A DNA stretch of 64,000 nt from Diploptera punctata (GCA_030220185.1 JASPKZ010007430.1:1749501-1813500), one strand, 5' to 3'; positions 33,311 through 44,266 are shown, counted from the stretch's first letter. The notes: generated by a model from the sequence alone, not told the origin. Program-made: numbers and translations.

Positions 33311-33840
33311 TAAGCTGAGAGGGCTGCTGAAGAAAGATAGTAAATGGAGATGGACAGAGGACCATCAATCTACTTTTGAATATGTTAAGAAGTTATTTGC
33401 AAATAGTATTTCACTACAGAGACCAAAAATGGACAGAGAATTCCATTTATACACAGACGCGAGTAAAACTGGCCTCGGTGCTGTTTTAACTCAATTTGAC
33501 GATGATGGGCAACAGTATGTTGTGTCGACAGCTTCGCGCTCGACTACCATCATTGAAGGAAATTACACTGTTTCAGAGTTGGAGCTTACAGCAATATTTT
33601 ATGCTCTAAATAAATTTAGAATTTATGTTTATAAAAACAAAGTTATTGTTCATAGTGACCACATTTCACTAAGTTTTATAAGTAAATGTAGATTATCCAA
33701 TAATAAACTGAGTAGGATGATCATGGAAATAATTTCCTATGATATTGAAATAAAACACATAGAAGGAGAACAGAATGTGTTTGCTGACCTCCTGTCTAGA
33801 TTGAAAAGTGTTGGGAAAATACCTGAAACTGTACATACTC
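33311..33840 (+). pseudogene. Gypsy RNase H domain
   Basis: It holds the catalytic acids in YTDASKTGLGAVL, SELELTA, VHSDH and FADLLSRL, in the usual order for Ty3/Gypsy RNase H. The frame is open from 33333 onwards and leads into the integrase zinc-binding region. Confidence 0.9.
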
Positions 33841-35133
33841 CTAAACACGAAGTAGTAATGTTTAATGTAAAACTGTATAGAGACAAAGGATTTTCATTGT
33901 TGATGAAAAACATTGTTGAGCATCAAAAATCTGATATAGAGTTACAACGATTGAAGTATAGTGCGAGAGATATAAATAATGATGACAAAAATGGAATTGA
34001 TTGTAATAAGAAAATCGGTATAAAGGATGACATTCTTTACAAATTACATGGGAGAAATGTGAAAAAATGGAAAGTTATAATTCCTAATAATATGGAAGTT
34101 CCACTATTTAGAACTTTTCATGTCGGCTTAAATCATGCAGGTTGTGAAAAATTAGCTCTCAACATAAGTGAATTTTTTTATGTTAAACATTTAGATAAAA
34201 AGTTGAGAAAGTTTACTTTCTTCATGCATAACTTGTCAAAAAGCCAAATGTATGAACGTAAAATATGATATAGTTCCACAAAACATATTAAGGAACAAAG
34301 TAAATAGCTTAGTAGTAATGGATACTCATGGAGAAATGCCTACTACTCAATTTGGTTACAAGCATATTCTTGTATTATCTGATGTATTCTCAAAATTTGT
34401 AAAGTATATCCATTAAGAAGTGTAAATAGCAGAGCTTGCCTAGGTAAAATTGTGAGAGATTATTTACCTAATTATGGACCTATTGATGCACTACTTAGTG
34501 ATAATGCTTCAGTGTTCTCAAGTCCTAAGTTTAAAGATAAACTTACTGCGATAGGAATTAAATTGTACCATTGTAGTAAATATCACCCAAAAGTAATCCC
34601 TGTGAGAGAGTTAATAGGGAAATTACTACAAGTTTAAGAATTTTGACCCATCATAAACATTCTGACTGGTTTAAACATATCAGCGTCATAGAGAATGTTA
34701 TGAATCATTCATTAATGTCAATACTGGGGAAGCACCCATATTCCTAATGACAGGTAAACAACCTGACAGGTTAATTGCTAATTTACCATTACCTATCATT
34801 GATAAAAGTCAAATCCCGGAGACATCCGAGGAAATATGTAAAAGAGTTATTGAAAGGTTAGAATGTCGCGCAGAAAAGCGCAACAATAAGGTTAAAAGAC
34901 ATAAAAGGAAGTGGAATCCCAAAGTTGGAGACAAAGTTCTCATAAGGGATATTTCATTATCCAATGCTTTAAAGAAACAATATCATAGGATGAACCTATT
35001 GTATAAAGGTCCCTATGAAATATTTAAAAATTTTAATGATACTACATATGAGCTAAGAGAAATAGACACTAGAAAAGAAATTGGAAAATATTCCAAAGAA
35101 CTGTTGAAACCATTTCAGACTCCTATTAATTAG
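33841..35133 (+). pseudogene. Gypsy integrase, frame-broken
   Basis: Zinc-binding HHCC region: FHVGLNHAGCEKL near 34118, with the CxxC pair recovered in a shifted frame near 34225. Core domain: VVMDTHG near 34317 (first Asp), LLSDNASVF near 34493 (second Asp), and the Glu about 35 residues later in a shifted frame near 34602. C-terminal GPY/F-type domain: LYKGPYEIF near 35010, inside the open frame 34747-35133. Breaks are near 34212, at an A run 34401-34403, at an A run 34589-34592 and near 34712. Confidence 0.9.
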
Positions 35134-35377
35134 TTGTAGCTGGTGACTTCAAATAGTTCAAAGTGTATTTAAAATATTGTATGTAAATTTGTAAAATTAA
35201 TACTTCTATTTCATTATGTAACATGTATTTATTATAATTGTGATGTATTACATTGTATTGATTCTAATACAGATGAATCTTGTATAGAAAGAAACTTGAT
35301 ATTTGGGGAAAGTGATTTATTTTAATTTAGCCTCACACTTAGTTGTAGCTAAGATTAAAATAAATCAGGGGCAATTT
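35134..35377 (+). other. Gypsy 3' untranslated region
   Basis: No open frame suggesting an envelope is present. A purine-rich stretch AAATCAGGGGCAA sits just upstream of the 3' LTR and would serve as a weak polypurine tract. Confidence 0.6.
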
Positions 35378-36250
35378 AAAACCGGATATTTATCCCCATA
35401 TAAAAATAATAAGGGTTTTTGTTTTGTTTATAATTATATTTATTTATATGAAGAATGGACATCAGATTGATTTATAGAATTCATATTTTTTTATAAGTAT
35501 AAAAAAAAAATAACTGGTCAATATAAACTGTTAATACAGTTAGATGTTTTTATAACTGATGCAGTATGTAAAATACTTCAAATATTCAAATTGAAAATTT
35601 TTATAAAGAAATAAATGGGATTGGACGAAGAGGATAGAAGTTAGCTTGAAAATACTCCTTCCTTTTCTGTTGGACCAATCAGACCATAGAGATTATAACT
35701 GAAATAACAAGATGGCTACAATACTTGAAGATGGTCGGTCATGTTCAGCGACTGCTCCTTAAAGAATAAGGAAATAATTGTTTATTTTATTGATGTTGGT
35801 TGAAAGAAATAGTGTTAAAAGTATGAAAGATAATATAGTGATATAATAGTCATCCATCTTGGTGAAAAAACAGTTTCTAAGTGAAAATAATGAATAATAA
35901 TGACTGGATTGACCGTTAGCATTCGTCATCCATTAAATACATAAAATGGTAATCTTCTAGAAGTGAAAAATATCAACCGAAGCCGGAATCTTTTGGAACT
36001 TTTAAATTACAAGATTCATCTTGACCAAAGTGAAAGTTTTAAATAAACTAACTTATCGTTCAACTGTTAATAAAGTGTTGTTATTTGTGTAAGAAACTTT
36101 TCCTCATTCCCCTGAAGAGAGTTATTAGTGCCGTGGCAGATTTAAAGTGATTTAAGTTATATCACAAATCTTCAACTTCGGATATCTCACCGAGAAACCC
36201 AACTTTAAATGTCTCCACAACGAGGGGCACAAAATTAAATACAGCTTCAA
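35378..36250 (+). repeat. Gypsy 3' LTR, complete
   Basis: It is about 872 bases long and matches the two parts of the 5' LTR almost perfectly. It directly abuts LINE A4 sequence at 36251. Confidence 0.95.
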
Positions 36251-37832
36251 GGTTCATGGCCGCACGGACATAAGCTCTCCATACATCCCTATCCTGAGCT
36301 AATGCTTTCCAATCATTTCCTGTATAATCTACTTCCCTCAAATCATAGTTAATGTTGTTCTCCCACCCCATTCTTGGTCTACCAACTGGGCGTTTTCCTT
36401 GTGGCTTTCCTACAAGAAGTTTCCATGCACGTCTTTCATTCCCCATACGCGCAACATGTCCTGCCCATCGCAGTCTATGGGACTTAACTGTTCTTATTAT
36501 ATCTGGCTTCCTATAAAGACCACATAGTTCATTGTTATGTAGTCTTCTCCATTCACCTGTCTGTTCATCTCTCTTTGGTCCAAAAATTTTCCTAAGAACT
36601 TTATTCTCAAATACTCGTAATCTCCTTTCCTCCCTTAAAGTAAGAGTCCATGTTTCGCACCCATATAATATAACTGGTAGAATAATAGTTTTATATATTT
36701 TCAGCTTAACGTTTTTTGAAAGGAGTTGGGACATCAAAAGTCTCTGCAATGCATAATAGCATGCATTTCCAGAATTGAGCCTATGTTTAATTTCTTTGTG
36801 CATCTCATTCCTATTTGTGATTATTGTTCCTAGGTATTTGAATTCAGCCAATTCCTCAAAATTTCCCTCATTTGTCATTAGCTGTCCATTTCCATTATAT
36901 AATGTATTTCTGCGTGTGACCATATATTTAGTTTTACTGATATTTACTTCCAGTCCTAATTTCTTAGTGTTACTCAATAGTGTGTGCGTGTTGGCCTTTA
37001 GTATCTCCTCGCTATCGGCCAGTAGTACCACATCATCAGCATAAACTAACAGCATATTAATACCATTCAGTTGTAAACCTTCCTTATTCTCTAAAGATTT
37101 AATGGCATGCTCTAGTACAAAATTAAATAGTAGAGGAGATAGTGCATCTCCTTGCTTCAACCCATTCTGGATTTCAAAAGTGTCTGAAAACTGTTTGCCT
37201 ACACGCACCCTACTCGTTGAGCCATTTAGACACATTCGTATAAGTCTAACTAACTTTTTGGGAATTCCGAACTCCAGCAGGATACTATATAACTTCTCCC
37301 TCTTAATTGAATCATATGCTTTTTTGAAGTCTACATATAGTTGATGTACAGTACCATTATATTCCCATTTCTTTTCTAAAATCTGTCTTATACTAAAAAT
37401 CTGATCTGTTGTAGACCTGTTTCTTCTAAATGCACATTGATGATCTCCTAGAATGTCATCAATATAGGGAGCAAGTCTGCTTACTAATATATTTGTTAGA
37501 ATTTTGTACGAAGTTGAAAGTAATGAGATGCCCCTATAGTTGTTGCAATCAGTTTTATCTCCTTTCTTATAAATTGGTACGATAATTGATTCCTTCCATT
37601 CATCTGGAAGAGCTACTTTTTCCCAAATCATACTAAGCAACCAGCGTATCTTGTCCATCAATTTTTCTCCCCCTGATTTTATCAGTTCTGCTGGGATCTC
37701 ATCTGAACCTGATGCTTTATACATCTTCAATTTTTCAATTGCCATTTCAACCTCTAATGCACTTGGCTCTGCGACTAGCATTCTGTGCTGTCTGTAACTT
37801 ATCCTCCTCAATGTCCTGTTCTGTATGTACAT
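36251..37832 (-). pseudogene. LINE A4 reverse transcriptase and C-terminal domain, open frame
   Basis: The order of motifs is complete: LVAEPSALEVEMAIEKLKMY, GSDEIPAELIKSGG, WKESIIVPIYKKGDKTDCNN, YVDFKKAYDS (first Asp), GLKQGDALSPLLFNFVLEHA, LLVYADDVVLLADS (catalytic pair), thumb TNEGNFEELAEFKYLGTIIT, then the C-terminal LRWAGHVARMGNERR and RPVGRPRMGWENN. The frame appears to run on past 36251 into Gypsy LTR sequence; those last residues are not part of the protein. Confidence 0.92.
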
Positions 37833-39276
37833 TTAATAGCTGATTAAAATAACTTTTCCATCTATTTAATATACTCTTGGAATCTGCAATCATATCCCCA
37901 TTTTCATTCCGAATTATGTTTGTTCTAGCCTGAAACCCTTTCTTCTCTATACTAATTCCCTGATATAATTCTCTAATGTGCCTATTTTTTGCATTCATTT
38001 GAAGATCATTAATCTTCTCTCTCAAATATTCCCTCTTTTTACTCTTTAGTACCTTGGTGGTTTCCCGTCTAACACTACCCAATTGCTCTAAATTTACCTC
38101 ATTTGGCTCGTGTAACCATTTCATTTTTGCTAGCTTTCTTTTCTTTACAATGTCGGCACATTCCTCATCAAACCATTTCTTGTTTTGCCTCTTTTTTAAA
38201 CAACCAATGCTTTCTGATGCTGACAATTTAATAGTATCTCTTATAGCCTCCCATTCTTTATTTATATCAGTTTCTTCTTCGTTTGCCACATTGTCATCTG
38301 AAGATTCCAGTACTTCAAATCTATTAGCAATTTTGATTTGGTATTCTTGCCACATTTCATCATTTTTCAAGTTTTTTAATTCATATTTTACTGAATCATC
38401 TTTAGTGTTTGTTCCTCTCATAAGCGATAGCCGTTGTCTGATTTTCACCCTGACCAGATGATGATCTGAATTGCAGTCTGTCCCTCTAACTGATCTAACC
38501 TTAATGATGCTACTGTGCCAGCGTTTATCCACTAATACATGATCTATCTGGTTCCGAGTTTCTCCATCTGGGGACGTCCAGGTGTATTTATGAATATCCT
38601 TATGCTGAAATGTTGTGCTCTTAAGAATGAGATTCTTTGATGTGGCAAATGTGACTAATCTAACCCCGTTGTCGTTACTATCTTCATGAAGACTGAATTT
38701 GCCTATTGTTGGTTTGAATATATCTTCCTGCCCCACTTTTGCATTAAAATCTCCTAAGACAATTTTCATATGATATCGTGAAAGGCTATCAAATAAGCAT
38801 TCTAATTCTTCATAGAACTCATCCTTGATCTTGTCATCTTTATCTTCTGTGGGGGCATGTACATTTACAATTATAAAATCATGTCATTTACCCTTTAGAA
38901 TTATGTATGATATCCTATCACTAACAAACTTAATATCTCGGATAGCGGATAGGATCCTCCTTCTGACTAAAAAACCCGTTCCAAATGCAGGTCTTTCTGC
39001 ACCCCCATAGTATAATGCAAAGCTTCCTGATTCCTGACAACCTTCTCCTGGCCACCTAACTTCCTGTAAAACGACTATATCCAAGGGCGATTTATCCAAT
39101 TCCCACGTTAATATCTCTAGTGCCCCGCTATTGTATAAAGTCCTAACATTCCATGTTCCTAGGAACATGTCCCTGTGTTTGAGCCTTTGGCATGGGTTCC
39201 CTGAAGTAGTCCCCGCCCGGAGAACCGAATGGGGGACTATTTGACCTCCGGAAAATTTTACCCCAGTAGAACCCAT
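37747..39276 (-). pseudogene. LINE A4 endonuclease
   Basis: The endonuclease/exonuclease/phosphatase fold starts with TWNVRTLYNSG, then VVLQEVRWPG (Glu), GDFNAKVGQ (Asp-Asn), HKYTWTSPDGETRNQIDHVL and SDHHLVRVK (Asp-His). A TGA replaces a glutamine codon near 38882. A one-base change near 37785 shifts the frame at the join with the reverse transcriptase. Confidence 0.9.
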
Positions 39277-39479
39277 GTCCGCATTTCTTGATGGTTGTAT
39301 TTTTACGGTGAAAGATCGTCACTCTTTCGACCAAGGTACTTATTTCGTCTGGCTTATCACCTTCGACCAGTCCGGCATGGGTAACCCTATCGGCAGCAAT
39401 GCTACCGCCGGCATAGCTCTCAGGATCATTTAAGCACACAAGCCACTCCACCACGACAAGGTAAAGATACCATGGAGGG

Positions 39480-39650
39480 ATAGGAATCTACACGAATCCA
39501 AATTGTTCTCTATGCAACAAAGACAAAGAAATGAACGAAGAACATCTACAAACCTGTGAAGTATTACCAGTTGGATCCACCATAGAGAAATATTGGAGAG
39601 CAAGAACGCTAATGGCTTCATTGCCAAGGCCCAGCATTTGAAACAACAAC
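39480..39650 (+). pseudogene. LINE D2 downstream half: Cys-rich tail
   Basis: It continues the RNase H frame: CSLCNKDKEMNEEHLQTCE, a CxxC...H...C putative zinc module, then a stop near 39641 and the AAC-repeat tail. Confidence 0.85.
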
Positions 39651-40155
39651 ATATTTATTTAACAATATAATGAAATCTCATGATGTGTGGCAATAAGTTT
39701 TAGAAGTGGATTGTGTGTCAGAACTCCATTGGAATAACGCTGACTGCTAGAGTAGATCAACATGTTAACATCAAATTTGTCATAAAACTTGGAAAATCTA
39801 ACACACAAAATTCAATTGGTGACAGAAATTTACAGTGATTAATGTCTAACTCACACACAAGTTTTTGGAGTTTAAGAATGGTAGCCAAGATTTCAGGGAT
39901 GATTCAAAATCAAACTGTCCTTCCACTGCATAAACTCAAGAGAATGGGGAGAAGGCCACTAGTCGCATCTGAGGAGACTGCCGGCTGAGCATTCAGGCAA
40001 TTACTGAACTTACCAACATTATTAAAGAAAGTGTCAGATTCTGCTCAACAATCTAATATGATGTGCTAAATTTGTGTCAAAAATCCTCCTCACACCCAAG
40101 CAAAAGGGACAATGAATGAATTGTGCTGAAACTTTTCAAAACATTGAAAATGGTA

Positions 40156-40258
40156 ATATAATGTACGGTTAAAAACTATAATCTAGTTTTTAACCGTACA
40201 TTATATTACTGTGAACTAATACCTCAACGGAAAATCACCATGAATTTTACTAGTATCG
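40156..40258. repeat. 103-bp hairpin-bearing insertion in the mariner remnant
   Basis: It contains a perfect 25-bp inverted repeat with a 5-base loop (40154-40178 and 40184-40208) and is flanked by an exact 13-bp direct repeat ATTGAAAATGGTA (40143-40155 and 40259-40271). Removing one repeat plus the insert restores the mariner frame around NVIMGDES. Confidence 0.8.
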
Positions 40259-40397
40259 ATTGAAAATGGTACTAATTTCTTCCAAAATGTAATTATGGGT
40301 GATGAAAGTTAGATTTTTCAATAGATCCAGAGACTAAGTGACAATCCATGCATTGGAAGAGTCCAATTCCCCAGGAAGAAGAAAGCATGCATGAGCA

Positions 40398-40659
40398 ATG
40401 ATTAAATTAAAATGTTTCATACCTCTCCTCATATCCAGTCTTCTAAGTATATTGTGATTTCAAAGCCCTCGTGGCTTCATCTTCAGTACTTTCTTGTCAA
40501 TTGATGTTACGTTGATCATAATAAGTAGTGCTTCTGATCGACATAACATCAGTCGACAAGAAAGTACTGAAGATGAAGCCGCAAAGGCTTTGAAATTCAC
40601 AATCCACTTAGAAGAGTGGATATGAGGTGAGGTGTGAAACATTTTAATTTAATCATAAA
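40398..40659. repeat. foldback element, Penelope-terminal-like
   Basis: Arms of about 100 bases (40398-40498 and 40559-40659) are inverted complements, with a second, smaller palindrome in the centre. Each arm holds GTACTGAAGATGAAGCC, a short loop, then GGCTTTGAAAT and GGATATGAGG(T/A)GAGG. This fits a hammerhead-like core (CTGAAGA, 5-pair stem II, GAAA), but the base after GAAA is T rather than C. It sits in the mariner remnant. Confidence 0.7.
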
Positions 40660-41135
40660 TTAAATCTCATAGTGATTTATTCCTAAAAAAGTTCACTGTA
40701 TGAAAACTCCATGGCCCTTGGTGCATGAGCAAGTTGAAATTCAAAGCAATTATGGTTTTTTCTCGATATCTAAGGGCTTATCTACACTGATTGTATGCCT
40801 GCCAATCAGGTTCTTTTTATAAAAATATTTTGAAGACCAACAGTGAACATGTGCAACGAAGGAGACCTGACATATAGTAGAATGCCTCATAGATCCTTCA
40901 TCATGATAATGAGCAAAAACTCAATGTGATAATAAAAGAGGTGACTATTTGACTAAGAAAAGCAGACACTTTTCAACATAATCTAAATTTGTCTCTTACA
41001 ATTCTTTGAAGAGAGTTGTAAATTAAGCATACTGTGACACATTTTATAGTAGAATTTGAATTGTGCAGGTGATGCTTGAAGTAGGCATCTCGCATTGTTT
41101 ACTGGATGGAAAAATAGCAAATTGAATAACCTGCA

Positions 41136-42050
41136 CAGAAATTTCAATATGCATCTAGCTTGCCATTCTGGAAGGTTCTCTACACATTTACCTCCTTGTC
41201 CAGAGGCTTTGATTCCTGAAGCTTCTGATCTAGAATGACCTTGGTGACTAGCCGAGAAATTTCCTTCCTTGGCTTATATAAACTGTTGCTAAGGTTAGGA
41301 GCGAGTTTTATTGTGACAGTGATACATTGATGGAGATAAGAAGAAACTGTGCCAAATGAAACCAATAGCGACGGGAAAATAGTTGTGCAACAAATAAATT
41401 GTAAAGCAATTTGTGAGTGAAATGTCACTGAAAGTTTATGTGAATCAAAAAAGTTATTGTGAAAATTTATGTGAACATCTGTTGCATTAAAAGAAAACCT
41501 ATATGAGAACCCCCCCCCCCCTAGTAGTGCATAGCAATACATATACTAATTCAAAAAGATAATGTTGAATAAACAACTGGGATCAACACTTTTGAAATTT
41601 ATATTAAAGCACCATTCAGGTTATGTAATCTTGTAAGCCAATGTTTCCCTTAACAGATATTTAGGCGCTCTCTCCCTACAGGGAAGAATTCGAACCATAC
41701 TAATTTAGTTACACTTGTTTTCGTATAGATGTCATTTGAGTGGTCCATGGTCAGCGTTCTGCCTCATACTGACATCCAAGGTAGTACTAGGATTGGAAAA
41801 TTTGATAAATTTTGTTTAGAGGCCTTTTCATTCAGGCCTAAGGATCTTTTACGAGCCTGAAAATCTTCAGACTCGGGACCCACAGCTTAAAGTAAGATGT
41901 TAATTATATAATTTTTACCTGGTAAGTCAGTCTTCCTCAACTAAATTATTAAACTTCAAGTTATTCCAATATAGAGGCCTTTCAAAAACAATGTTTCATC
42001 TTCTGCATTTTAATTGGAAGTCAGTGAGAGAAATTATCTGACATAAGATT
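41136..42050. other. unclassified stretch
   Basis: It contains a run of 12 C at 41510-41521, unusual in this AT-rich sequence. No gene or known repeat is recognised. Confidence 0.5.
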
Positions 42051-42175
42051 TAATACCAGAAAATCTGCAGTAGCAAATTTAAGACTGGTACAAGGTCACA
42101 ATTCACTCTACAAGCATCTTTACATGTATCCATTCTGTAACCTTATTGCAGACCCAGTTTCAAATCTACGTAATC
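42051..42175 (+). mobile_element. RNase H LINE family D remnant
   Basis: RKSAVANLRLVQGHNSLYKH and a following YPFCNLI piece match the region downstream of RNase H in the copy at 44467-45270. Confidence 0.65.
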
Positions 42176-42231
42176 TGATACAGGTATCTACAGAAGCTGA
42201 CAAAGGATAAAAAAGCTAATTAATTCACTGG

Positions 42232-42330
42232 TACTACTGAATATGGAACTTAATAACCACACCCATATCCCTACTCTGAGATAATATTTTCCAATCAATC
42301 CTTGCCTCTCTCAATCATGATTAATATTTT
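42232..42330 (-). mobile_element. RTE LINE family A, old 3' remnant
   Basis: It aligns with the last 100 bases of family A (complement of CATACATCCCTATCCTGAGC-like sequence) with many substitutions. It is probably the other end of the old copy at 42676-42925. Confidence 0.65.
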
Positions 42331-42431
42331 TTTTTTGTCTAATGCCACCAGGTTGTCTTTTATGACATTTCTGGCTTGATTAATATTAATATAAAAAATT
42401 CCACAATCCTAGGAACATTTACCTATAAAAT

Positions 42432-42620
42432 CAAATGAATCGTGAATTCTTCTTAACACATACATATGTTTTTTAACACAGAACCTCGATATCTGGAATC
42501 ATCATTCCTATCCTCAGCTGTTGTCACGACTGAGGATGGGAATGATGATTCCCGATACCGCAGTTCTGTGTTAAAAACCATAGATTATGAGGTAAGAAGA
42601 ATTCACAATTCATTCAATTT
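42432..42620. repeat. foldback element, hammerhead-like core degenerate
   Basis: Arms of about 85 bases (42432-42518 and 42530-42620) surround a 12-base loop. The right arm reads CTGAGGATGGGAATGATGAT then TCCCGATACCG: CTGAGGA, stem II GGGAA/TTCCC, then GATA in place of GAAA. TATGAGGTAAG follows, as in the other foldback repeats. Confidence 0.65.
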
Positions 42621-42675
42621 TTTTAAGAAAACCTCATAATGTAAAAATTTCCAACTTTATTATATGACATTTATC

Positions 42676-42925
42676 TCTGTTTAAATCTATATCATGGATT
42701 CCCTGAAGTAGTTCCTGATTGGATATCCAATTTATCTCTGAAGAATTTCATTTCAGTGGAACCCACGCCCTCATTTCTTAACAGTTCTATTTTTACACTG
42801 AAAGATTGTCACTTTTTTGACCAGGTATATTTTTAATCTAGTTTATCATCTTTGATCTGCCTGGCATGGGTGACCCTTTCAATAGCAATGCTATCACTAG
42901 CATAGCTCATGGGTTACAAATGGCC
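42676..42925 (-). mobile_element. RTE LINE family A, old 5'-end remnant
   Basis: It aligns with the 5' end of copies A3/A4 (complement of CATGGGTTCCCTGAAGTAG-type sequence through TGCTACCGCCGGCATAGC). Most CpG sites of the young copies are TpG or CpA here. Confidence 0.8.
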
Positions 42926-43194
42926 GACTAAACTTATTGCTATTTAAAGTAGTGACTTGAAGACAGTTTATCTGTGATATTTACTTGTATTGTAGTTGTC
43001 AATGACACACTTAGCTTCCCATTCAAATAATAATTCTCTTGCAGTAAAAGAAGAGGGAGTTCTGTCGATTTTCATGATGGAACGAAACTGTGTTTTACGA
43101 GGGCGGATCGGAAAGTAACGCACAATAATTTCTTTTTAAAAAGTTTAATAGTAAAAAAAAGGAAAAAAATCACAAATGAACTTAGATCTTTTAC

Positions 43195-44266
43195 CTACTT
43201 TTCGACATAGTCACCAACTTTCTCAACACATTTTTCCCATCGTGTTACCAGTTTCAATATGCCCTGTTCGTAGAAGTCCGTTTGGTTGGAGTGTAGCCAT
43301 CTGCGCACTGCTGATTTCACTTCCATATCTGTCTCAAAGCGTTTGCCGGCCAGGAATTTCTTCATGGGACCAAACAGATGAAAGTCCGATGGTGCAAGAT
43401 CCGGACTGTATGGTGGATGCTGGAGCACCTCCCAACCAAATTCGGCGATTTTCTGACGAACGACAGCAGCAACATGGGGGCGAGCATTGTCATGAAGAAG
43501 TTTAACGTTAATGTTGTGACGTTTGTCACAAATGGCACGACGCAACTTCACCAAAGTTTTAATGTAGGCCGCAGCATTCACAGTGGTCCCATGTTCAGCA
43601 AAGTCCACCAATAAAAAACACCATGCATATCCCAGAACACTGTCACAAGCACTTTCCTGGCAGATTGAGTCACTTTGAATTTTTTCTTTACTGGGGAACC
43701 AGCATGTTTCCACTCCATCGATGCCTGCTTTGTTTCGGGCGTGTAGTGGTACGCCCACGACTCATCACCTGTGACGATTCCTTCCAGAAAGTCATGTCCT
43801 TGTGCGGTGTACCGCGTTAAGTGGTCCAAGCTTGCCATCATTCGCTGGCCCTTGTGGTCGTCTGTCAGGTTCTTAGGCATCCAGCGAGCACTAACTTTAC
43901 GGAATTTCAAATTTTCATGAACAATATCGTACACCGCACCATAGGAAATGTTGAACTTCTGCGATATGGCTCGCAGTTGCACACGCCAGTCGTTCAGAAT
44001 TGCCGCCTCAATGCCTCTGACATTCTGCGGGATTGCTGCTGTTGTCGGCCGGCTGGAGCGTGGCAAATCACGCGTCCCTCTTGGAAGAATGTGCACCACC
44101 TGGAGACATTGCTACGGTCCATACAATCATCCCCATACATGCCACGCATGTCCCTGTGAATTTCACTGGGTTTATGCCCTTTGGCCCACAAAAATCGAAC
44201 AACACTTCTCTGTTCCTCACAGGTGGACGACTGTAGCATGTGCGCCATCTTTGTTGCATAGTTCAA
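43195..44266 (-). pseudogene. mariner transposase (D,D34D), two frameshifts
   Basis: N-terminal helix-turn-helix: EEQRSVVRFLWAKGHKPSEI, then SRWCTFFQEGR. After a shift near 44060: SYGAVYDIVHENLKFRKVSA, WMPKNLTDDHK, VTGDESWAYHYTPETKQ (first Asp), FWDMHGVF. After a shift at a T run near 43610: LLHDNARPHVA (second Asp), then HPPYSPDLAPSDFHLF with the third Asp exactly 34 residues on. Its stop is at 43195. All three catalytic acids remain, so this copy is fairly young. Confidence 0.93.

Larger units (their letters stand above)
25792..36250 (+). mobile_element. Ty3/Gypsy LTR retrotransposon, complete, with inserted RTE LINE
   Basis: Long terminal repeats begin AAAACCGGATATTTATCC and end ACAGCTTCA(A). 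The host LINE sequence GGTT (possibly AGGTT) is duplicated at 25788-25791 and 36251-36254, the 4-5 bp expected of this superfamily. The order gag, protease, reverse transcriptase, RNase H, integrase is Gypsy-type. No envelope-like frame lies between integrase and the 3' LTR. The LTRs differ only in a few A-run lengths and perhaps one base, so the insertion is recent. Internal frame breaks sit mostly at homopolymers. Confidence 0.93.
36251..39479 (-). mobile_element. RTE-type LINE family A, full length (copy A4), body
   Basis: With its tail at 25752-25791 this is a full-length element of about 3.27 kb whose 5' end (CCCTCCATGGTATC, complement at 39478-39465) matches copy A3. It inserted in LINE D with a 12-bp duplication ATAGGAATCTAC (25740-25751 and 39480-39491). 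The endonuclease is at 39276-37747 with one stop near 38882. The reverse transcriptase is open from 37832 to 36251. It is broken mainly by that stop and one frameshift near 37785, making it one of the best preserved copies. Confidence 0.93.
25336..39650 (+). mobile_element. RNase H LINE family D (copy D2), outermost shell of four-level nest
   Basis: The element occupies 25336-25751 and 39480-39650. Everything between is a later insertion. Its outer ends carry the exact 14-bp repeat ATATTTATTTAACA (25322-25335 and 39651-39664). It is 5' truncated inside the RNase H domain and ends in an AAC-repeat tail. The coding frame resumes exactly across the inserted block. Confidence 0.92.
39780..41135 (+). 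pseudogene. ancient mariner-type transposase, heavily decayed
   Basis: Short pieces in three frames match mariner transposase order: ATSRI-like helix-turn-helix remnants (39920-40060), NVIMGDES near 40287 (TGDES first Asp), then SMHW-like. After a foldback insertion (40398-40659), ILHHDNE near 40889 (second Asp) follows. Ends were not found. No long open frame remains, so this is far older than the mariner at 43098. Confidence 0.6.

Noticed and set aside
35134..35377. An envelope gene that would make the Gypsy element an errantivirus
   Set aside because: There is only about 240 bases between integrase and LTR, with no open frame.
36532..37344. Plus-strand open frames over the LINE A4 body
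   Set aside because: They mirror the real minus-strand reverse transcriptase and recur at every family A copy; they show no domain of their own.
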